NCBI GenBank assembly: GCA_009760855.2
Contig: WPIO01000015.1
Location: forward strand, 3,311,001 to 3,375,000
Direction: 5' to 3'
DNA length: 64,000 nucleotides
Origin: Cristatella mucedo
Lineage: Eukaryota > Bryozoa > Phylactolaemata > Cristatellidae
The notes below the pieces were generated by a model. The model made no database searches, was not told the DNA's origin, and saw nothing but the letters and a program-made list of their open reading frames with translations. Position 1 is the stretch's first letter. Each line of letters starts with the position of its first letter. A program made the position numbers and the translations under genes. Of the stretch, positions 34,790 to 46,120 are shown one piece after another.

Positions 34790-35780
34790 ATCACAGTGCG
34801 AAATCTAAAGATGCTGATGTCTACGATCAGCTATCTCCTTAACCGCTCCCAGGCAGACTATTTAGCTAGCGATTCTTGCGGCGACCTAGCCAATCGCTTC
34901 TCTAGCTTCTTTGTCAACAAGATAGACAAGATCAGAGACTCCAATCCTAAGGTAGCACCATCCCTTCACGACCCCCTTCTCTCAACAACAGCCCACAAGA
35001 CCTCCTACCTCAACTCCGTGCAGCATCTCAACGTCTACATTTAAGGAGGCCACTAGCGACCTCATTCTGAAATTCGTCTCCTTATCAAAAAAGACTACCA
35101 GTCCTCTGCACCCTACACCCAAGGTCCTACTTCTACGCTGCATAGATCTGCTGCTGCCATACGTAACTAACATTAAAAAAACTCGGTTAGCCTCAGGACA
35201 TGCCCCTGCCCCTTTAAAAAAGACTGTGGTTAGGCCAGTAATTAAGAAAGGAACACTAGACAAGAAAAACTTGAGCAACTTCCGCCCGGTCTCCCTTCTA
35301 TTGTTCCTGTCAAAGACGCCGGGACGAGTTGTGGCCGACCAGCTGAATTTTTATATTGAAACTCCAAACCTAGCAAGCACGTTCCTGTCTGGTTCGTGAG
35401 CTAATCACTCCACAGAGTCAGTATTTCTCAGCGTTTTGCAATGACCTCGGGAATGCAGACTTAGTTAACTTCTCATAGCTTGTTTTGCTTGATCTTTCGG
35501 CAGCTTTCGGTACTATCGATCACCAAGTCCTTCTCGGATGCCTCTCATCTCGCATGGGCATCACTGGCACTGTACCACAAGTGCTGACTCAGTGAGAGAC
35601 TGCAGAGTACTGATGTGAAGGAAAAAATATCATCCGAGAAATCACTGGTCACACGTGTAACCACGCTCGTTCGGCACTGGAATTCGCCCTGGCTTTGTGC
35701 CTACATTCTTCCTCTTCATCTTCATTGCAACGAACTGACGTACAACGTGATTGGCATCGGCCTTTACGTCGCCAAATTAA
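34790..35780 (+). pseudogene. L2-A pre-RT linker and N-terminal RT, decayed
   Basis: The frame at 34796-35044 reads DYLASDSCGDLANRFSSFF and VNKIDKIRDSNPKVAPSL, the linker between endonuclease and RT in LINE ORF2. Then come SPLHPTPKVLL-type sequence, an SGHAPAPLKKTVVRPVIKK equivalent (about 35195-35245), NFRPVSLLLFLSKTPGRVVAD (about 35277-35340), motif A-like LDLSAAFGTIDH (about 35485-35525), and a badly decayed tail to about 35780. It is the only clear sense copy of this upstream region. Confidence 0.8.
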
Positions 35781-36479
35781 CTATCACGAAAGCGGTACCC
35801 GGCCGTTGTAATTCAGAAACCGCTAATAGTAAATACATCGGCAGACGTCACCTGGCTGATTTAGTGCACCGCCGTTTGAACGCAATCCTCCCTTACACTG
35901 AGGCCGTCTTCGGGTGTAATAATATAAACACCTGACACGGGCAGCTACGGTATGTATTCACAATAATAAATGACTGCCGTGGATTTTCAAGTGCCTCCCG
36001 TCAAAGCTGTCGTTGCAGCTGCTGCTCCGCCTTCATCTCCCTCGCCAGCAGCTGTCCCAAAAAAGAGGAGCGCTTCAGTTCATCTCCGGTGGGGGGAGGG
36101 CAGCTCAGCTCTTTAGAAGTTCGGGTCGGCTGTCCCTTCGCTCGACTGGAGACGTAAGAGTGCTTTTCAGCTGCAGCACTATCTTAATAGATAACCTGAA
36201 ACGACTTCAAACGCGAGCGCGATTTATACAAGCAACGAAAGCAGGAGCTGACCGCCCGGAATTGTTTTCCGGAACGATTGCGACTTCGACGTGCTCACGT
36301 GGTCGCTATCTTGCAGCTTCTCACAGATCTAGTCTCGTCGTCTGCCTTCGATTTGGTCAGATAGGAAGCGGGGTAGGTAGGATAGGCAGCGTTCAGTGTC
36401 CAACGAAGACTGATAACGCCGACTGATAACGGGCGCGAGCACTCGCAAAAGTAGCTCGCTGATTTCTTCAGAGAGATGC
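35781..36479. other. No gene recognised
   Basis: The 137-residue frame at 36013-36426 (+) has no recognisable domain and skewed composition. Confidence 0.35.
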
Positions 36480-37138
36480 TGTAATAATGATGACAATAAC
36501 AATACATTTGTACAGAATCCTCAGAAAACTCAGTCTCATCCTGGGCGCGTATCATTTGCTGCAAAGGAAGCATGATAGAATGGTTTGTGGTGGCAGGCTA
36601 AATGACAACAAGGGTAACTTTGCTCGAGGTGACATGCACAGGGTCAGCATGCAAATATGGTTAGAGGCAGCATGCACATGTCAGCACGCATAAGCAAACA
36701 AAGGAAAAATACAGGGACCCACTAAATGCTGTGATAAATAGGTGCGTTTTTATCTTCTTTTAAATGTGGCTAAATCAGGGGATGTCGCGACGCCACTCGT
36801 ACGTGAGTTCCAGGCTTTGGGAGCATACGAACTAAGTGCACGATCTCCAAAGGATTTGAGGTTCCTACGAGCTGTGGGTAAACTTCTGGATTCCGAAAAG
36901 CGGCCGTATGGTGCCCAGCCTGTGGGGGAGTAGATCCGGTAGGTAGGCTGAAGCAAAAGAATGAAGGGACCTAAAAGTGAGTGAAACAATCTTGACGTTG
37001 GCTCGCCGCTTGACTGGGAGCCAGTGCAGGTCGACGGAAAGTGGTGCGAAAAGTCACATGCGACGCTCATGACAGGCTAACCTGGCTGCAGAGTTCTTTG
37101 CATCGACAGTAAGCGCCTAATTGCACAGGCCGATTAGG
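36480..37138 (-). mobile_element. L2-A 3' half
   Basis: AATAATGATGACAATAACAAT, the reversed hairpin (ATCCTCAGAAAACTCAGTCTC), 3' UTR, then the C-terminal coding domain (minus frame 36750-37070 with GDRALSSYAPKAWNS) to about 37138. Confidence 0.85.
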
Positions 37139-37537
37139 CTGGACGAGGGTTAGCTTGCGGACAGCAGACGACAGCTCTGGGGATGCACGGTCGGCCCGGT
37201 GCACGCTTCGGAGCATCAGAGCTGCGTCACAACCTCTTAGTTTTCTCGGCGATCTCGCTTGCACGCCCGCCCCCTTCCTGCCACGTCCCTGTGAGGCCGA
37301 TCTGAGAATGACCAAGCACCTGCTGAGCCGGATGCCGGCATGTAAATGCCTTTAGACCCGGCGGTGGCTGCAGCGGAGGCATTGAGCACAGCCGGCAGCC
37401 GACTGCGGATCCGTGAGCTACGTGGAACTTTTACCATCTGACCTTGACCACCACTTTGTCCAGGCTCCGAGCTCGAGCATTTGCACCGCAGACGCGAAGC
37501 CAGGTGGCTTGCAGCAGCCCTTCTGCAGCAGCCCTTC
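37139..37537. other. No gene recognised
   Basis: GC-rich sequence between L2-A and the segmental duplication. The frames are open on both strands and not convincing. Confidence 0.35.
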
Positions 37538-37939
37538 TGAACAGGAAAGCGCGCTCTGCCGTTCTCGCGCAGGCGACGAGCTCTCACGTGACGAGCTCGG
37601 TGGAGCGACCGTTTCGGTTGGCCGCGACGCGGGCTCCAGCCGTCGGCAATGTACGTGGGCGAGCGAACTCGAATAGGTCTGCAAGCTGGTCGTGCGCTTT
37701 CGCATGCGCCAGAATCGTGCGACCTCTGTGACAGATGGATTTTTGTGGCCTCGGCAGCACGTTTCTGGGTTGACACAGCCTGTGAGCATTGGGTCGCAGA
37801 AACTCATTGTGGAGTCTCGTTCGATGCGTAAACGGAGGCTCTTTCCCACTCACTCTGCGAGCCAGCTCCTAATGGCTGGAGGAGCTTGATTACTGTGTTT
37901 GGGTGGTTCGCCTCAGAAACAACCAAATCTGGCACCCCA

Positions 37940-38140
37940 GAATTCTACTTCCGTTCCATTTACAACCTCAACTTCTCTCCACACTCAGCTATGCTTCTCA
38001 GTTTCTCTTTGCTGCGTGATATGAAATTTTTTGGCTACCGAATGCTTACAGAAAGCCGCTCAGAATGAGTTGTGCAAAACTCTCCTACGTAACACCCAGA
38101 TGGTCTTTGTGGTTTTTTGGAGTTACAGAAGGGGATACAT
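37940..38140 (+). mobile_element. L2-B 3' end (copy 2)
   Basis: The complete 3' UTR end, including GTTACAGAAGGGGATACATACAT. Here the tail has changed into a TACA microsatellite. Confidence 0.8.
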
Positions 38141-38282
38141 ACATACATTAATATATACATATATACATACATACATGCACACATACATACATGCATACAT
38201 ACATACATACATAAGTACATCCATACACACATGCATATGTACACACATACATATATACATGCATACATACACACATACTCAG
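38135..38282. repeat. TACA/CATA microsatellite
   Basis: Tandem (ATAC)n with ATATAC and ACAC variants, grown from the L2-B tail. It is shortened in copy 1 (30546-30615). Confidence 0.85.
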
Positions 38283-38897
38283 AGACAGTCAGATAGACAC
38301 ATTCTTATTTGGCCAAGCATGCTAGCCATGGGCCTTTGAACTGCGACGGCCCGCCGGTTCAATTTTAAGAGCAGCAGATCCTGCTCTTTTGTGTGCTCTG
38401 TCAACGAAATACGTATATAAATTCGCATAATAGTCTTTAAGGCATCAGGTCGACATCTTCTTCTACTAGCCCATAATTGGCACTGTACCGTTCTCGTTTG
38501 CAGAATGCCGGTGTCCATTGCTCCTCAAACTGTCTGCTGCTGCTGCTGAAACGGAGTGGTTCTCGTGAGACTCTCGGACTGCCGTATTCCGTTGTTGGTG
38601 CGATGCAAGGGAATGCGTGCGGTGGAACTGCACGGATAGCTCACGATTGGTGCAGATTTTCCAATGGGAAAGCGACGAGAATGGTTTCGTCATGGAGCCC
38701 GTGCATTTCTCGCCTTCCGGAGAGCTGTTGACCGTAAAAGACACGTTTCGTTGCAGCCAATCTTGAGGAGGAACCGATGGAGATGTAGCTAATTCGAGAC
38801 AGGCAGTACTCGCCAGAGCTTGGAAAGCCTCTGCTTCAGTGGGCGCTCAGCTCCTTTCCCTACTTTGGAAAAGGGATCTCACAGGTTCATTCAGGAT

Positions 38898-39303
38898 AAT
38901 AATAGCAATAATAATAATACATTTATGTAGCGCCCTCACAGAACTTAATCTCATTCTAGGAACTTTATATTTGCTGCAAAGAAATCGTGATTGAATGGTT
39001 AAGGGTAGCATGTTCAGTGTCAGTAGGCATGACACGATTAGAGGTGACATGGATAGGGTCAGCATGCAAATACGGTTAGAGGTAGAATGCAGTGTCAGCA
39101 TAAATGAGCACACAAAGGAAGAATCTCATTAACTCACTAAATGCCGTTATAAATAGGTGCGTTTTAGCTACTTTTTAAAGTCCGTCACGTCAGGGGATGT
39201 CGGAATGCTAACCGGAAGTGGGTTCCGGGCTTTGGAAGCATACGAACTAAAGGCTCAGTCTCCAAAGGATTTGAGGATCGTAAGACGTGTATGTAAAGGA
39301 TTA
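38898..39303 (-). mobile_element. L2-A 3' end within duplication copy 2
   Basis: Nearly the same sequence and ends as 31240-31645. Confidence 0.85.
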
Positions 39304-39425
39304 AGCCCCGCCCTGGCGTAAGCTTATTAATGTACCCAGGGGTGCCCGAGTACGCTTTGTCCTCACACGATCACTCTATCAGTTGAGCCGGTTGCGCCAT
39401 CGCCCACTTTCAATCTAGGGGTCGA
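39304..39425 (-). repeat. Unclassified tRNA-like repeat, copy 2
   Basis: Duplicate of 31646-31790. The minus strand here reads GGCGCAACCGGCTCAACTGA, slightly closer to a tRNA D-arm than copy 1. Confidence 0.35.
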
Positions 39426-39449
39426 TCTGATGACATGCTGTACCCCATG

Positions 39450-39925
39450 CCGTGGCTGCACCTTCCCTATTTTTGTCGGCCACCACTAGAGTGCACAGCA
39501 GCACTGCCAGACGGCGTGCGTATTTCGTTCGTGCGGCAGCTTCAGTTGGAACGTTACGGCGTGCAGCAAACGATCATTATCTTCGCTATGAATGCTTCCC
39601 TATCATTATCACTATTCTATCATAAATCTCGATCACTGTCATCTCCAACATCTTCAATTGGTCTCATAGCTTGAATAGACGTCTCCAGGCTGCTATGAAT
39701 TTGCAGCAACGATGACTCTGTTTTGAGCGATTAGTCCTACAGCCTGATTAGAACTTACTTTCTGGCTTGAAGTTCGGACGAAACAGTTTAACTGGCAGGA
39801 CCCAACTGTTCCCCTCGTCTTTGATAAGAACGGCAGTAGGGAGACTGAGCGAAACGCTTGTGGACGTTTTCTTATATTAGTATCGATATTCGTAACGAGT
39901 TTCTCAGCAAAAGCCTCAGTGAAAG
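39450..39925 (-). mobile_element. Decayed L2-A RT N-terminal fragment (copy 2)
   Basis: Diverged equivalent of 31800-32262. TCTTTGATAAGAACGGCAGTAGG at about 39829 is the antisense of the LLPFLSK segment. Confidence 0.55.
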
Positions 39926-41094
39926 AGCTGTGACGAAAACTGAGGAAAATAGCAAACCTATCGTGTTAGCTATGCGGGACTATAGCAATCTTGATGTATC
40001 ATGAGAAGAGCAGTAGTTTTGGATTGTACATGTTGTCTTCTTAGAATGAAAGATGAACTTCAAGATGAAGTCACCAGAGGTAGCCTTGAATGCGAATATT
40101 GAGTTAGAGTATGGAACCGTGGTTGATAACTTCAGTGAGGGTGTTTCCTTGAGTATTTACTACCTGATCTTTTCTATCAGCTGACATAGAAGCTCAACAT
40201 TTGTCGGCTGGATCACCTCGAGGATCGCCAGATATGGTGCTGACTTAAGTGTGTGATACATGGTGCTGACGGGAAACTATACAAATGAGGTCAGATGTAC
40301 AGAGTTGTCTAAAGGATTGATCGTCAAAGAATCGTAGTAATTCTTAATTCTAGCTCGCAAAATTCGTTGAGAGTTGAGCCATGCACATAAGCCGAAATAG
40401 AGAGAAAACTAATCAGCGATGTGTGTAATGTTCGACAAGCAGGACTAATTTGAGTCGGTAAAATGAATTTTTCTGTTAGCCTTGCGAAGAAGGGGATGAT
40501 TTTCTGGATTTAGAAAAATAACATCGAGAAAATCTTAAGTTAAGCATGTCTGCGAACGATTGGCAATAGCTTACCAAAACAAAGTAACGATAGTAAGGGT
40601 TAGTTTATTCAACTACCCCGTTGACATCACAGCAGAACACCCTTTACCGTTATCACCCTGCCGGTAGCAGGCAATTTAGGAACGATTGCTGCAGGAAACA
40701 AACCCTTTACCTGGGTCGTGAAGTATACGGCTGGCATTATGTTCGTTACCATTTATGGCCTTGCTGATGGCATTGTGGCCAGTTGATGGCCCATTGGCCC
40801 ATTGTTAATCCAGCAGGAGCCGCTACTTTATGGCTTTTATAGCTGCTGTTATCTTGTGTTATGGATATGTGCAGGAGATAATGGAAAACTTTCGGGCAAC
40901 AACTACTGGTGTTCAGAATGGAGTTCTGAGGCGAAGCTGCTGAAGCCCGGCGATAGGAAAGTCAGCGGTCGAGCCCGGGGCCAGATCGAGAGCGAGGAAA
41001 ACTATTTTCTGTACGTACATGCGCCTGAACTTCGTTTGCTCCGTGCTTGAAAGTGCTAGCATCTTGGCCCTAAAGAAATTAAATATGAAGCTAA
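39926..41094. other. No gene recognised
   Basis: No frame or repeat is identified, except that 40985-41050 resembles 48931-49000 (GAGAGC.AGGAAA...CTTCGTTTG.TCCG), an unnamed low-copy repeat. Confidence 0.35.
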
Positions 41095-41250
41095 TTTATT
41101 TATATATCGCTTCAAAAATAATCTAATCTACATGCAGGCGCCTATAATTTGTCGCAGGGCTCGAACCCACGACCTCGATCATCAGCTGCATTCACAGTAA
41201 CCTAGGTTGTTAAAGGCGAGCACATTAACCCTTTTGCCGAATGCCAGCCG
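41095..41250 (-). mobile_element. SINE-beta joined to the 3' end of L2-C
   Basis: Minus-strand order: box A region, TGCTCGCC, GGTCGTGGGTTCGAGCC (box B) and a decayed L2-A-like end (GCGCCTGCATGTAGATTAG). It sits directly downstream of the L2-C 3' end, as does the partial SINE at 58.15-58.24 kb. Both share the spacer variant CCTTTAACAACC/CCTTCAGCAACC. Confidence 0.8.
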
Positions 41251-41254
41251 CGAA

Positions 41255-43865
41255 CCTACGGAAACTACCGGTACTAGCAATTTTGGTTTGAGTAATGACA
41301 AATAGACGTTCAATTAGCACATTCCGATCCTATATTCCTATATCTCATTCCGAGTGCTTTAAAGCACAGCGAACGTGAATCGCTAACTAAAGGTTAATGG
41401 CAAGAAGTATATGCATTTTAGGTGAGGGCTGTCAAAATATTCTGGCCTTCTACACAGTTCTCGGTTGCTGTTCAATAAAAGCCATAAAAATGTACCGTGC
41501 GTAGGTATCTACGCAAAATCACAAAAGAAATCATATCAAGCAAGAAGTAGAAGAGGTGCGTCTTCAGCTGACACTTAAATGATGCCAAGGCATCGCAAGT
41601 ACTTACCGAATCCAAAAGCAATTCCTGACTGCATGTGCGTATGCGAACTTCAGGCTCAATCACCGACAGATTTCAATATACTTTGAGGTAAGGCGCGACG
41701 TCTGGAACCCGATAGCTGGAGGTGGGTACAGGCGATGGAATTGGCCTGAAGGCTAAAAAATGATCTAAGTTAATGTATCCTTGATAGAAAGCCTACTAAG
41801 ATCAGAGAGAAGAAGTATGATGTAGCGGCTACGCTGGTGACGAAAGACTAGAAGTGCTGCAGAGTTTCGCATCACCTACAATCGACTGTGGGCACACACT
41901 GGGAGTCCTGAATAAATAAAATAGCCATAATCTAAAATACATTTCATAAAGTTTGTCTTTGTTAAGCTTTCCTAATCTTGTCTAATAAGGCCGGATTTCG
42001 GTAACGTCTGTCAGCCTTAAATTAGCAGACGACAGTGCAGGTGACGTGCTCATCCAACAGGGATTCCTTTTTTGCTCCTCCAATGGTGATTCTTTTTTCT
42101 ACTACCACCCCTAGATTACGAGCAGCTTTAAGTTGGCAGACTTGACAGTGCAGGCAATATGCTCATCCTGCAGCGATTCTCGATTTTTTTCATCCAACAG
42201 CGATTCTTGTTTTACTACAACCCCTAGATTAGGGCAGACTTCATTAGAGCGAGGCTAGAAGATCGAACATAATAATGAGACGCCTTATCACCACGAAGCT
42301 TTAGGAATTTAGTGGTCATCCTGGTATTAGTATCTTCGATGAATGCGGAAAGCGAACTAAGTACACTGGATATGGAGCAAAGCTTCGGAGGGTCGAAGAA
42401 TTGTTAGAGCTAAGCGTCAACGGCGGAAAAAATAAAGCTACAATTCATTTTTCAATGCCTGAAAGAGAGTATTGATTTTAAATAGAACGAGACGCTAAGC
42501 CAGATTGAGAGGCACTTCATACTGCACAATCTCTATGAAAGACCGACAGCCTATACGTGCAAACTGTGGCATCCAAAGCAGTGCAACGCTGCAGCAGTGG
42601 TGCCTAAAAGAGTGAAGAGGCGCTCCAAAAAGACCCGTTGGTCAATGCTGTGTCAAAGGCTGCTGATAGATCTAGGAGCGTCGGCAAAGAGAACCTGCCC
42701 GCATTCATATTAAAATCTGCCTCCTTTAAGCCGGAGAAGAACGTATGGATCGGTTAACTCAAAATCCCCATTGCCACTTGCTGGCGAGATTTGATGAATT
42801 GATGCCATTGTTTAGCTGCTGAGTCGCCGCTCGTTAAAGTGCCTCCGATGGCAATGGCAGATGGCGGTGAGCCGTGGCGACCCGCACTAGATAAGGAGGT
42901 TGCTTTCACGCGAATCCTGCGGTAGCCGATCCTTTATCGCCACTGCAAGCGGTGGTGATAGCCGTAAAAGGCTCTTCTGTCGCTATACAAAAAGAGGCTG
43001 TTTGATCAGCTAGGATTTATTTATTTATTTATTTTATTTATGGCAGATTGGATAAAAGTTACATACAATCTCATGAGCTACTGTATGACATTTTAATGAG
43101 TGGACAGAAAATAGCTGTTTTTAGAGGGAAACGCTCTTCACCGTAACAAGGGACACACTACAAATATTTGAATATTTGCAACGGCTGGTGGCAACAGATC
43201 GAGGCACCAAATAACGATAGCTGTTGGGACAGGGTCTAAACGACTATGGGTTTTTAGTAAGGGAGACAAATTAATTGATGGCTTCAATAGAGATTGGGTT
43301 CACAGAGGTGAGAGAAGTCGCACAGGTGGCAGGTGTATTTATTAGGGTCCGGCAAGTATGACTGTGAGGGGACGGAGTCTCTAATTCGGCCCATCGTAGA
43401 GTTACTCTCTCGATTGAAGCCACTGGGAAGTAGTCTGTTTCTCGCATGATGAAGAAAGTTTACAACGTTGATTAGTAACACTTGCGGGTTATTGATATCT
43501 GTAATTTGACCGCTTTTCTTTAAAATTGGACTTTACCATTAGCAAACATGAGTTCATACTTATTACTTTTCTCGGCGTAACTCATACTAGACTGTGGGCT
43601 GTCAGGACATCAGTTCCAATGTCACTGCAGCGAATCTTTGCATCAAATATCGTGCGTCTGCAACCGGAGCTCTCAATTACGCTCTCAATTAGCGCACCTG
43701 CAATTCAACAGGATGCTTACCAGCAGTGACAATTATCCTGGAGCTACAAGGGAAATCGCTGTTTCGTAGTTCACTCCAGTTCAGCACGGCAGTTTCCTAC
43801 AATTCGCTCAAGGTCAGTTAAGCATCCCTCCTTAAGTGGCAGGGTTTCGGTAGGGGATTTTCCGA
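41255..43865 (-). mobile_element. L2-C LINE copy b (longest), carrying SINE-alpha
   Basis: Antisense LINE. The 3' part at 41255-42290 corresponds to 58252-59375 and encodes decayed C-terminal blocks (GKYLQCLGII-like near 41580-41610). RT remnants lie at 42290-42780: MTTKFLKLRGDKA near 42290-42330, an SSVLSSLSAFIEDT-type helix, and a motif A-like segment near 42640-42670. The pre-RT linker is at 43050-43500 and an upstream part at 43516-43865. SINE-alpha interrupts it at 42868-43042. No long frame survives, so this family looks older than L2-A and L2-B. Confidence 0.8.
42868..43042 (+). mobile_element. SINE-alpha inserted in L2-C
   Basis: GGTGAGCCGTGGCGACCCGC head, GGAGGTTGC, a shortened middle (the box B region is partly deleted: CGCGAATCCTGCGG), GATCCTTTATCGCC, and the end TTTGATCAGCTAGGATTTATTTATT. 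The host repeat ATGGCAGAT occurs on both sides (about 42860 and 43040), a likely 8-9 bp target-site duplication. The L2-C copy near 32,550 is the empty site. Confidence 0.85.
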
Positions 43866-43889
43866 CTCTGGCAGGATGATATAAAAAAA

Positions 43890-44090
43890 AATAATAATAA
43901 TACATTTTATATAGCGCCCTCGGAGAACCCAATCTCTTTCTAGGCATTTTACATATGATGCAAAGGAAGCATGATCGAATGCTTAGTGGTAGCATAATAA
44001 ACAACAGGAATAACATTGTTAGGGGTGACATGCACAGTGTCAGCACGCATAAACACGTAAATAACGAATCACAGGGACCCACTATATGAT
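43890..44090 (-). mobile_element. L2-A 3' end
   Basis: (AAT)n, the reversed hairpin (GCGCCCTCGGAGAACCCAATCTC) and 3' UTR to about 44090. A 34-base L2-A scrap (AGATTCAACAGGAGTTATCCTGGC) lies separately at 44379-44412. Confidence 0.85.
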
Positions 44091-44519
44091 TGATCTCACA
44101 GAATCTCTGCTCTTCGCTTCTTCCATTATAAGCACGGCAATGATCCAACTCTATGCCACGCTCCACTGAGATTCCCAAATTTTAAAGGTCAAGCTTTTCC
44201 GGAGTCGTCCTCAAGATTTAGTCCTCGGATACGACCGGACCCACTAGACGTTCACTGAGCAAACTAGATTGGTTGGCCCCCTCGACGAATAAGTGCCTGC
44301 GCCCGTGAGACGCGCGTGAGAACAGCGAAAACAGTGAATGCGTCTATGGCAGCGGCAGCGCTGCTCTGACACTGCTTGCAGATTCAACAGGAGTTATCCT
44401 GGCAGAGTCCGTGGCTCGTGTTTGCTCGGGCACTCTTCGTCTGGCAGAGGGGACCCAGCTTCAATGGCCCAGTGCAGTACCGCTTTGTCGGTCCTGGCAG
44501 TTAGCTATTTTGATAGAGG

Positions 44520-46120
44520 CAGTAGTTAGTGGCAGCATGCACAGTCTCAGCACGCATAAGCACATAAGGGACGAATCGCAAGGACCCACTAAATGCTCTC
44601 ATTGATAGATCCATTTTTAGTTTCTTTTTAAATTTGGACAAGTCATGAGATATCGTGACGCAAGTTGAAAATGAGTTCCGGGCTTTGGGAGCATATGAAC
44701 TAAAGGCGCGGTCTCTAAAGGATTTGAGATTTTTACAAGGTATGGGTAAACAGTTAGATTCCGAAAAGCGGGTGGTACGGTGCTTAGCCTAGTGGGGCAG
44801 TAGATCTGATAGGTAAGCTGGAGCCAAAGAATGAATGAACCTAAAAGTGATTGACAAAACCTTGAAGTCGATGCGTAGCTTGACTGGGAGCCAGTGCAGG
44901 TATGCGAGTAGTGGTGTGATGTAGCCCCTGTCTTGTCAAGCTCAAATTTTAGCAGTTTTATGTAGCTGAAAGTAGATTTCAGCATATTTTACTTAGCATA
45001 CTTGACTGTGGAACTGATGCGGTTATTAAATGAAAGATTCCTTTGAAATACGACACCTAGGTTCTTGCAGATTCAATAAGAGTTATGCTGGCAGAGTCAA
45101 TTTTGAGAGTTACATATTTTAATTGTTTAATCACATTTGCTTTGACCATACCGAATAGGCTGGTTTTATTATCATTAAATTTAAGAAAACTCCCTACCAT
45201 CTATGTGCGGATGTCAGCAAAACACGCAAATACACGCAGCAAAAGAGCTGAGGGGATTCGACGTGCTGGAGGGCTGGGAAGGACCAAAGCCAAGATACAT
45301 CTGAGTGGCATCTGCTTAGACGTGAAAGCCTAGTCGCTCCTGGCCAAAACATCGGCGAGAGAGGGAGTATAAATCTTGAAAAGAACCGGACGAAGCACAG
45401 AGCCTCGAGGTACCCCATACTTTTAATGTAAATGTATCTCAGTCTGTATCTCCATAAAGCCACGAAGACTATGTGGGTGTTTCGCAGGAGAGTTTTGTAT
45501 TGCTCACTCACTGCCTCAGCGGCTTTCGGTACGCAATCGGTAGCCAACAGACTTTGTCTCACGCAACATAGAGGAAGTGGAAAGCATAGCAGAGTCAGGA
45601 GCGTAGTTGAGGTAGTGAGTAGCATGGAATTAGCAGCTTAAAACCGCTGGAAATATGTGCCATAGTCGGCAGCAGGAGGCGTAGGAATAGTACAGCTAAT
45701 TTATTTTCCGTGCAGGACCTGAGGGCACGAGGAGGCTGAAACTAGTGCAGCAGTTCAGCTTGGTATGGAGGAGACAAGCCGTGGCTGACCTTGTGGGTGA
45801 GTGTAAGAACTTTGCTCCATATCCGTTGATCAAGCGGCAGTCATCCTAGCTCTTTTAGCAAATGAGACACGTGGTCGAACACATGGGATTTGAAAACTAG
45901 CCTTGCAGCCATATTCATAGCCATCTGCAGTGGCCTAGTTGCCTTTCTTGGTAGCCCAACCAAAAGGGAAATATAATAATCAAGTCAAAACAGAACTAAG
46001 GAGCTAGTTAATTTTTTCCAGCCACCGCTGAAGACAGCTCTTTATTTTAGATAGACTAGTGGTTTCTCTGATGATCTTCGTCTGTTCACATCAATATTGT
46101 GGAGTCTCCCACTGAGAAAG
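44520..46120 (-). mobile_element. L2-A copy split by an L2-B insertion
   Basis: Antisense L2-A from the 3' UTR (about 44525) through the C-terminal and post-RT regions to the GVPQ segment (45400-45425). It is interrupted by L2-B at 45426-46046 and then continues with the SGRLQ segment to 46120. The two halves join correctly when compared with 4740-4850. Its 5' end abuts a sense L2-A copy. Confidence 0.85.
45426..46046 (-). mobile_element. L2-B 3' end nested in L2-A
   Basis: Starts with the antisense tail TAATGTAAATGTATCTCAGTC and covers the L2-B 3' UTR, C-terminal block and part of the following coding region, matching 1665-2380. The host L2-A is continuous across it, which shows that L2-B inserted after L2-A. 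Confidence 0.9.

Larger units (their letters stand above)
37538..39925 (+). repeat. Segmental duplication, copy 2
   Basis: Partner of 30018-32265. It is nearly identical from 37541 to about 39420, apart from indels, then diverged to about 39925. The shared internal insertions show that the duplication came after them. Confidence 0.9.

Noticed and set aside
37237-37853. Frames of 89-179 residues shared with 29965-30332
   Set aside because: Conservation between the two places is explained by the recent segmental duplication, and frames are open on both strands.
38031-38339. Tyr/His/Ile-rich frame
   Set aside because: Translation of the TACA microsatellite.
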